Shown here piece after piece: positions 33,404 through 38,888 of a DNA stretch of 38,888 nucleotides. A program made the translations under genes and the position numbers. The first letter of the stretch is position 1; each line of letters begins with the position of its first letter. Below the pieces are notes generated by a model. The model was given only the letters and a program-made list of their open reading frames with translations. It did not search any database and had not been told where the DNA came from. The stretch comes from Clostridia bacterium (GTDB lineage Bacteria; Bacillota; Sulfobacillia; SLMV01), in NCBI GenBank assembly GCA_003551365.1, contig PUMM01000031.1, positions 1-38,888 of the forward strand, read 5' to 3'.

Positions 33404-34330
33404 TTGCCCGAACTAACCAGCAAGCATATTCTTGACCTGGAGTCCATGCCTACGGAGGATATCGAGCTCATCCTGGACACGGCAGAGTCCATGCATGATG
33501 TTCTGGATAGAACCATTAAGAGGGTTCCCGCCCTGCGCGGCCGCACGGCTGTCAATTTGTTTTATGAGCCGAGCACCCGGACGCAGACTTCCTTCTATCT
33601 GGCCTGCAAGTATCTCAGTGGCGATATCGTCAACGTTTCGAAGAGCTCCAGCAGCCTGGAAAAGGGAGAGTCACTGCGGGACATGGTGCTCAATATCGAG
33701 GCAATGGGTCCGGAGATCGTGATCATACGCCATCCCTCCGGGGGCGCCCCACACTATCTGGCCCGCAATGTCAGCTGTTCGATAGTGAACGCCGGGGACG
33801 GTCAGCACGAACACCCCTCGCAGGGTCTTCTGGACCTTTTCACCATAAGGCAGCACAAGGAATGCCTGCAGGACGTCAGGGTGGCCATTGTCGGAGACGT
33901 GCTGCACAGTCGAGTAGCTCGCTCCAATATCTGGGGCATGAGCAAGATGGGAGCGGACGTTACGGTGGCTGCCCCCTCCACCCTGATACCGCCCTTCGTA
34001 ACTGAACTGGGGTGTGCGGCAACGAGCGATGTGGATGAGGCCGTCGATGGGGCCGACGTGGTATATGTGCTGCGGATCCAACGTGAGCGCCAGGAAGGGG
34101 ATGCTTTCCCCGGAGTCAGGGAATATCACGAGATGTTTGGCATCAATGCGGAAAGACTCAGTCTGGCCAGTCCGGATGCCATACTAATGCATCCCGGCCC
34201 GATGAACCGGGGCGTCGAGATCAGCAGCGAGGTGGCCGATGGCCCACAATCGGTCATACTCGAACAGGTGAGAAACGGAGTTGCAGTACGCATGGCTCTC
34301 TTTTATCTGCTGCTTGGAGGAGGAGAATAA
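33404..34330 (+). CDS. pyrB: Aspartate carbamoyltransferase catalytic subunit
   Basis: PyrB joins carbamoyl phosphate and aspartate to carbamoyl aspartate, the first committed step. The 308-residue protein shows the carbamoyl phosphate motif STRT at 57-60 ([12 protein letters not shown]), Lys87 in [20 protein letters not shown] and the late HPGPMNRG. The start is TTG, two bases after the pyrR stop, with GGAAGGAG upstream. A regulatory PyrI subunit is not encoded, as usual in Bacillota. The stop TAA is directly followed by the ATG of pyrC. Confidence 0.95.
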   Translation: MPELTSKHILDLESMPTEDIELILDTAESMHDVLDRTIKRVPALRGRTAVNLFYEPSTRTQTSFYLACKYLSGDIVNVSKSSSSLEKGESLRDMVLNIEAMGPEIVIIRHPSGGAPHYLARNVSCSIVNAGDGQHEHPSQGLLDLFTIRQHKECLQDVRVAIVGDVLHSRVARSNIWGMSKMGADVTVAAPSTLIPPFVTELGCAATSDVDEAVDGADVVYVLRIQRERQEGDAFPGVREYHEMFGINAERLSLASPDAILMHPGPMNRGVEISSEVADGPQSVILEQVRNGVAVRMALFYLLLGGGE

Positions 34331-35629
34331 ATGGAACGGGTACTGATCAAAAATGGACACATAGTTGACCCGAAGAATTCCGTAGATGCGCCGGCTGATC
34401 TTCTCATTGAGGACGGTGCCGTGGCGGCGATTGGCGATAATCTGACGATAGAGGGAGCCGAGATCATAGATGCTGACGGCTGCACGGTCACCCCTGGCTT
34501 CGTCGACATCCACACCCACCTGCGTCAGCCGGGAGAGGAGTATAAAGAGGACATTGCCAGCGGTACCAGGGCTGCCGCCCGTGGGGGATACACGGCGCTG
34601 GTGACGATGGCCAATACCCGACCCGTCATAGATGATGACGTCGGCATCCGCTTCATCCGGGACCTGGCCGACCGGGAGGGTGTCGTCAGGGTTTACCCCA
34701 TGGGTTCCGTCAGTCGGGGACTCAAGGGTAAAGATCTGACCGAGATGGGGCTAATGGCCAGAGCCGGAGCGCGGGGCTTCTCTGATGATGGCATGCCCAT
34801 AAAATCGGGCAGGATGATGCAGATGGCCCTGCAGTATAGCGACATGCTGGGTCTTCCCATCTGTGTCCACGCGGAGGATCTGGCGCTCACCGCCGATGGG
34901 GTTGTCAACTGGGGAAGGATATCTACTTCTCTGGGTCTGCCCGGGATTCCCGATTCGGCAGAGAGTTCCATGATCGCCCGCGATCTGGAGATATGTCGGG
35001 AGTTTGGCGGTCACCTGCACATCGATCACGTGAGTACTGCACGATCCGTACAGCTCATCCGTGCAGCCAAAGAAGAGGGGCTGCACGTGACCGCCGAGGT
35101 CACACCGCACCACCTCACCCTCACGGAGGATCTGATAAAGGAGAGCGGATTTGACACCAATACCAAGGTGAATCCGCCCCTGCGCTCCGAGGAAGACCGC
35201 AGAGTTCTGGTCGATGCTCTGAAGGATGGTGTGCTGGATGCCATTGCCACAGACCACGCGCCTCACCATTTCGATGATAAGGACAAGGAATACATTTTTG
35301 CCGAATTCGGCATCTCGGGACTGGAAACGGCCTTTTCCCTCCTGCATGATCGACTCGTTCTGACTGGCGAGCTGACCATGCAGCGTCTCATTGAGGCGCT
35401 CACCGCTTCGCCTGCAGCCATTTTTGATCTCGCCGGCGGCGAGCTGGGGGAGGGGCAGCCGGCAGATATGACCATAATCCGGACGGATTCCGAATGGGCG
35501 GTCAACCCCAGGCGATTTGCATCAAAGGGGCGTAACACCCCGCTGGCCGGCTGGAGCCTGACCGGCCGGGTGGATACGGTGTTGGTCGGGGGGCAGATCG
35601 TTGTGCGCGATGGTGAGCTGCAGTGCTGA
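34331..35629 (+). CDS. pyrC: Dihydroorotase
   Basis: PyrC closes carbamoyl aspartate to dihydroorotate. The 432-residue type I enzyme has the metal pair His61/His63 in VDIHTHLRQPG, the barrel His residues in ICVHAED and HLHIDHVST, and DHAPHH near residue 310. The ribosome site GGAGGAG lies inside the end of pyrB, and there is no gap between the two. In Bacillus carA and carB follow, but here the end overlaps pyrK directly. Confidence 0.96.
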   Translation: MERVLIKNGHIVDPKNSVDAPADLLIEDGAVAAIGDNLTIEGAEIIDADGCTVTPGFVDIHTHLRQPGEEYKEDIASGTRAAARGGYTALVTMANTRPVIDDDVGIRFIRDLADREGVVRVYPMGSVSRGLKGKDLTEMGLMARAGARGFSDDGMPIKSGRMMQMALQYSDMLGLPICVHAEDLALTADGVVNWGRISTSLGLPGIPDSAESSMIARDLEICREFGGHLHIDHVSTARSVQLIRAAKEEGLHVTAEVTPHHLTLTEDLIKESGFDTNTKVNPPLRSEEDRRVLVDALKDGVLDAIATDHAPHHFDDKDKEYIFAEFGISGLETAFSLLHDRLVLTGELTMQRLIEALTASPAAIFDLAGGELGEGQPADMTIIRTDSEWAVNPRRFASKGRNTPLAGWSLTGRVDTVLVGGQIVVRDGELQC

Positions 35630-36453
35630 GGGATGCCCCGGCCCGGGAGTCGCACTACACTGCTGAAGTGGTGGAGAACATCCCGGATGGTTCTGCCGTA
35701 CATCTGGTGTTGCGCGCTGAGACCAGCCCACCTCCTGAACCCGGGCAATTTCTGCACGTCACTCCCCGGAGACGAATCGGATCGGATCCGCTGCTTCGCC
35801 GCCCCTTCAGCGTAAGTGACTGGGATGCCGACCGGGGATACCTGCGACTGCTAATTGCCCCGGTCGGAAGGGTCTCTCGTCTGCTGTCCGGGATGGAGCC
35901 CGGGGACGAGCTGGACATCCTCGGTCCCCTGGGGACCCCCTTTCCTTCTGAAGCTGCGGAGGGGAAGAATGCGGTGCTGATTGCCGGGGGCATAGGTGTG
36001 GCTCCCCTGCTTTTTCTCACCCGTACCCTGCTGCAGAGGGAAATCGACACAACAGTGTTTGTTGGCGGTGCGGGGAGCGAGGATTTGCTGGCGCGGCCTG
36101 TCTTCGAGCAGCTGGGCGCATCGATCCACCTCTGCACGGAGGACGGTTCGGTGGGACATGAGGGTCTGGTTACCGACATGGTTGACAGGTTCCTGCAGCA
36201 GACACAAAGAGTGGACAACACCGTGATATTCTGCTGTGGACCGGACGGCATGCTATATGCCGTGACCCGATTGTCGAGGAGGTACGACATCCCGGCGTAT
36301 GGCTCCTTTGAGGCTCACATGGCCTGCGGCGTGGGGGCGTGCATGGGATGTTCAATTGCCCGTGCCCATCCGCAGGGGAAAGAGGATTGCTACCTGCGAG
36401 TCTGCCGTGAGGGACCGGTTTTTGCGCTGAAAGAGGTGATCCAGCATGGTTGA
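35623..36453 (+). CDS. pyrK: Dihydroorotate dehydrogenase electron-transfer subunit PyrK
   Basis: PyrK carries FAD and a [2Fe-2S] cluster and links dihydroorotate oxidation to NAD+. The 276-residue protein has the FAD-binding RPFSVSD and the NAD-binding GGIGVAPLLFLTR segments. The cluster ligands are Cys235, Cys240 and Cys243 (CGVGACMGC) and Cys261 (VCREGPVF). The start is GTG, overlapping pyrC by seven bases; the end overlaps pyrD by eight. This marks the type IB enzyme, which needs no quinone. Confidence 0.95.
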   Translation: MLRDAPARESHYTAEVVENIPDGSAVHLVLRAETSPPPEPGQFLHVTPRRRIGSDPLLRRPFSVSDWDADRGYLRLLIAPVGRVSRLLSGMEPGDELDILGPLGTPFPSEAAEGKNAVLIAGGIGVAPLLFLTRTLLQREIDTTVFVGGAGSEDLLARPVFEQLGASIHLCTEDGSVGHEGLVTDMVDRFLQQTQRVDNTVIFCCGPDGMLYAVTRLSRRYDIPAYGSFEAHMACGVGACMGCSIARAHPQGKEDCYLRVCREGPVFALKEVIQHG

Positions 36454-37363
36454 TATGTCGACCGAGCTGGGACCGCTTCGATTGAAGAATCCTCTCGTCG
36501 CAGTATCGGGCACCTTCGGTTACGGTGAGGATTACGGTGAGATGCTGCCCCCCGATACCTTTGGCGCCGTGGTGGTAAAGGGTACTGCGCCCGAACCCTG
36601 GTGCGGCAACCCGCCCCCCAGAATCTGCGAGACCCCCTCGGGCATGCTCAACGCCATAGGTCTGCAAAACCCGGGTGTGAAGCGGGTGATCGCCGAGTAC
36701 CTGCCCGTCCTGGAGGAACTCGACACCACTGTGGTGGTAAACGTCGTTGGACGAACAGTGGAGGATTACGTGCGGGTGGCCGAAGAGTTGACGGGTGTGG
36801 GCGGTGTGGACGCGTTGGAGCTGAACATCAGCTGTCCCAATGTGGAGGCCGGGGGCATGGCCTTCGGCACGTCACCGGCCGCTGTCGAATCCCTGGTTGC
36901 CGAGGTTAGACGGGTCACTGACCTTCCGCTGCTGGTAAAACTCTCTCCGAATGTCACAGACATTGGCCAAATTGCCAGAGCAGCCGAGCGGGGAGGAGCT
37001 GACATTGTCAGCCTGATCAATACGCTGCTCGGAATGGAAATAGATGTGCAGAGCGCCCGCCCTGTGCTCGGGAACACCGTCGGCGGACTGTCCGGCCCCG
37101 CCATCCGACCGGTGGCGCTGCGCTGCGTATGGCAGGTGCGGGAGGCCACCGATCTCCCGATACTCGGAATGGGGGGTGTCGCCTGTGCCCGCGACGTGAT
37201 CGCCTTCATGCTGGCCGGTGCGTCGGCCGTCGGCATGGGTACCATGATCTTCTCTGATCCCTCACTGCCGGGTACAGTGCTGCGGGATCTGCAGCAGTGG
37301 TACGAAAGGGAGGGGCGCCCGACGGTGGGCGCTGCTCATGCGGAGAGGAGTGAGGGAATGTGA
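36446..37363 (+). CDS. pyrD: Dihydroorotate dehydrogenase B catalytic subunit
   Basis: PyrD oxidises dihydroorotate to orotate on FMN and passes electrons to PyrK. The 305-residue TIM barrel has the catalytic Cys130 in LNISCPNVEAGG, the FMN-binding NPLVAVSGTFGYGEDY at the start and LGMGGVACARDVIAFMLAGA near the end. A cysteine base rather than serine agrees with class 1B. It overlaps pyrK by eight bases and pyrF by four. Confidence 0.96.
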   Translation: MVDMSTELGPLRLKNPLVAVSGTFGYGEDYGEMLPPDTFGAVVVKGTAPEPWCGNPPPRICETPSGMLNAIGLQNPGVKRVIAEYLPVLEELDTTVVVNVVGRTVEDYVRVAEELTGVGGVDALELNISCPNVEAGGMAFGTSPAAVESLVAEVRRVTDLPLLVKLSPNVTDIGQIARAAERGGADIVSLINTLLGMEIDVQSARPVLGNTVGGLSGPAIRPVALRCVWQVREATDLPILGMGGVACARDVIAFMLAGASAVGMGTMIFSDPSLPGTVLRDLQQWYEREGRPTVGAAHAERSEGM

Positions 37364-38061
37364 AGCCGCAGGATCGCCTCATAGTTGCCCTTGATGTGGA
37401 TGAAGGGGATGTAGCATTGAAATATGTGGATACCCTGCTGCCGGAGGTGCAGCAGTTCAAGGTTGGTCTGGAGCTGTTCTGTGCCGAGGGTGCATCACTT
37501 CTGGACGAGATTCGTGCGCGCGGTGGGCGGGTGTTTCTAGATTTGAAGCTGCACGACATACCGAACACCGTTGCGTCGGCTGCGCGGGTGCTGCGGCGCT
37601 CGGGAGTATGGATGACCAACGTTCATGCATCCGGTGGGACAGAGATGATGCGGGCGGCCCGCGAGGCATTGCCGGAGGCCCATCTTGTGGCCGTGACAGT
37701 TCTCACCAGTCTGGATCGAAAAACCGCACAGAGTCTCTGGGGCACCGGGGATGATATTGAAGAGATTGTGCAGAGGTGGGCGGCTGCTGCCCGTGACGAG
37801 AACTTGGATGGGGTGGTGTGTTCGCCCAGAGAGATTGCGGCCGTCCGCAGAGTTACTCCCGCCGATTTTTCGATGGTCACTCCCGGCATTCGTCCTCGCT
37901 GGGCGGCGGGGGCTGACGATCAGAAGCGGGTTACCACTCCGGCTGAGGCAGTGGAAATGGGAGCGGATTATCTGGTCATAGGCCGTCCCATCACCGCGGC
38001 AGATGACCCACGAGAGGCCGTGCAGCGCATCATGCAGGAGATACGGGATGAGGTGGGTTGA
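37360..38061 (+). CDS. pyrF: Orotidine 5'-phosphate decarboxylase
   Basis: PyrF makes UMP from orotidine 5'-phosphate. The 233-residue TIM barrel carries the catalytic tetrad region FLDLKLHDIPNTV (Asp61, Lys63, Asp66), LDVDEGD at the N terminus, and VTPGIRP and YLVIGRPIT as phosphate-binding loops. The start is GTG overlapping the pyrD stop. A cluster of pyrF before pyrE is the normal Bacillus order. Confidence 0.96.
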   Translation: MKPQDRLIVALDVDEGDVALKYVDTLLPEVQQFKVGLELFCAEGASLLDEIRARGGRVFLDLKLHDIPNTVASAARVLRRSGVWMTNVHASGGTEMMRAAREALPEAHLVAVTVLTSLDRKTAQSLWGTGDDIEEIVQRWAAAARDENLDGVVCSPREIAAVRRVTPADFSMVTPGIRPRWAAGADDQKRVTTPAEAVEMGADYLVIGRPITAADDPREAVQRIMQEIRDEVG

Positions 38062-38062
38062 G

Positions 38063-38650
38063 ATGACCAACAATAGACGAAGTGAGGAAGAGGTGCTGCA
38101 GTTATTCCGGGACACTGGCGTTCTGCTGGATGGCCACTTTCGCCTGACATCCGGAAAACACAGCCCGCAGTTTCTGCAGTGCGCCCAGGTGCTGCGTTTT
38201 CCCCAGTACACCGAAGAACTGGCGGCCATGATGGCGGATCCCTTCCGCAACGCAGAGGTAGACAAGGTGGTGGGACCGGCCATGGGTGGGATAATTCTGT
38301 CCTACGAGGTGGCCCGGCAACTGGGCACTGAATCCATATATACGGAGAAGTCAGATGGCGGCTCGCAGTTTCGCCGCGGATTCTCAGTCGAGCCCGGAGA
38401 ACGAGTTCTGGTGGTAGAGGATGCCATCACCACTGGCGGCACCGTCAACTCAACCATTGAGATCTGTGCGCAGACCGGTGCCGAGCTGGTCGGAGTTAGT
38501 GTCCTGGTGGATCGTTCCGGACGGGCGGTTGATTTTGCAGTCCCCTACCGCGCGGTAGTTACCGTAGAAATCCCGGCCTACTCCCCGGCCGAATGTCCGC
38601 TGTGTCGCGACGGGGTCGAGTTGGTGAGTCCCAAGGATCTGGGCATGTAG
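38063..38650 (+). CDS. pyrE: Orotate phosphoribosyltransferase
   Basis: PyrE transfers the phosphoribosyl group of PRPP to orotate. The 195-residue protein has the family start FRDTGVLLDGHFRLTSGKHS, the loop TEKSDGGSQFRRGF and the PRPP motif VLVVEDAITTGGT. The extra cysteines in ECPLCRDGVEL belong to a known branch of the family. The frame is open from 38003 within pyrF, but GAGGTGGG at 38050-38057 fits the ATG at 38063, one base after the pyrF stop. An ATG at 38048 is less likely. Confidence 0.95.
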   Translation: MTNNRRSEEEVLQLFRDTGVLLDGHFRLTSGKHSPQFLQCAQVLRFPQYTEELAAMMADPFRNAEVDKVVGPAMGGIILSYEVARQLGTESIYTEKSDGGSQFRRGFSVEPGERVLVVEDAITTGGTVNSTIEICAQTGAELVGVSVLVDRSGRAVDFAVPYRAVVTVEIPAYSPAECPLCRDGVELVSPKDLGM

Positions 38651-38680
38651 TCGGTGTTGCGGCAATATTGCGGTCGCGTG

Positions 38681-38713
38681 GCGGGTTCCCTCACCCCGGG
38701 TGACGGAACCCGC
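38681..38713. terminator. Strong hairpin after pyrE
   Basis: GCGGGTTCC (38681-38689) pairs exactly with GGAACCCGC (38705-38713), and TCACC/GGTGA (38691-38695 and 38699-38703) extend the stem after a single C-C mismatch, leaving a three-base loop. No T run follows. It probably ends or protects the pyr transcript. The last 175 bases of the window hold no supported gene. Confidence 0.6.
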
Positions 38714-38888
38714 TCGTTGAGCTCGTCGATGTCCCTGGGACACTCAGCAAAATCGCCGGGTCGGTTCGCCCCGCATGACGATCTCGACCGGCGGGTTTGA
38801 TCCGGATTTTCTGCGCGTCGCTACCCTGGTGTACGCGGGGGCAATGCGGGGCGAGCCGGCACCCCTGACGCGGCACGGGCCTCTGTCG

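Overview
The window looks like a chromosomal segment of a GC-rich, anaerobic member of the Bacillota (Clostridia-like or a related deep lineage). This rests on gene content and order: yggS-sepF-yggT-divIVA, a YteA/YlyA-type DksA protein followed by lspA and rluD, and a PyrR-controlled pyr operon with the NAD-linked type B dihydroorotate dehydrogenase (pyrK-pyrD). Methylene-tetrahydrofolate reductase genes of the MetV/MetF type and a CooT-like nickel protein suggest a Wood-Ljungdahl type C1 metabolism. I saw no rRNA, tRNA, CRISPR array or intact insertion sequence.

Layout. 201-3550: a HlyD-like membrane protein and the cell-division cluster yggS, sepF, yggT, divIVA. 3540-5898: a racemase and a YtcJ-type amidohydrolase fused onto that operon by overlapping reading frames. 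6219-8004 (minus strand): a PadR repressor with a FetAB-type ABC transporter. 8438-10338: dksA-like gene, lspA, rluD. 10538-17736: a dual-receiver protein, then a formate-dehydrogenase-like molybdopterin subunit, NuoE, NuoF, MetV and MetF in one tight run. 17792-19698 (minus): a NarL-type response regulator and GAF histidine kinase converging on that operon. 19937-21593 (minus): a broken AEC carrier, a CooT-like gene under a NikR-like site, and a QueG-like iron-sulphur protein. 22046-26032: an isocitrate-lyase family enzyme, an ERCC4 nuclease-like protein and an orphan FrdA-like flavoprotein. 26768-32233: a DcuC-type carrier, a structured RNA element and three amidohydrolases. 32549-38650: the pyr operon, pyrR-pyrB-pyrC-pyrK-pyrD-pyrF-pyrE, behind a promoter, a PyrR-binding hairpin and a leader reading frame.

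The order divIVA ... dksA-like, lspA, rluD ... pyrR, pyrB, pyrC ... matches the conserved Bacillus subtilis order divIVA-ileS-ylyA-lspA-ylyB-pyrR, but it is split here by two accessory blocks (about 3.5-8.4 kb and 10.4-32.5 kb). ylmH, ileS, pyrP and the carbamoyl-phosphate synthase genes are absent from their usual places.

The most interesting system is 11351-17736. The large subunit resembles NAD-dependent formate dehydrogenase, with all its iron-sulphur motifs, but the residues matching the catalytic Sec/Cys, His and Arg of formate dehydrogenase are Tyr347, Asn348 and Gln541. It is followed by NuoE, NuoF, MetV and MetF. My inference is that this is a NADH-linked, possibly electron-bifurcating methylene-tetrahydrofolate reductase complex in which the former formate dehydrogenase serves as an electron-transfer scaffold. 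Other notable points are a decoy-like dual receiver protein, PyrR control apparently at translation of a leader frame, and a nickel-responsive operator at the CooT-like gene.
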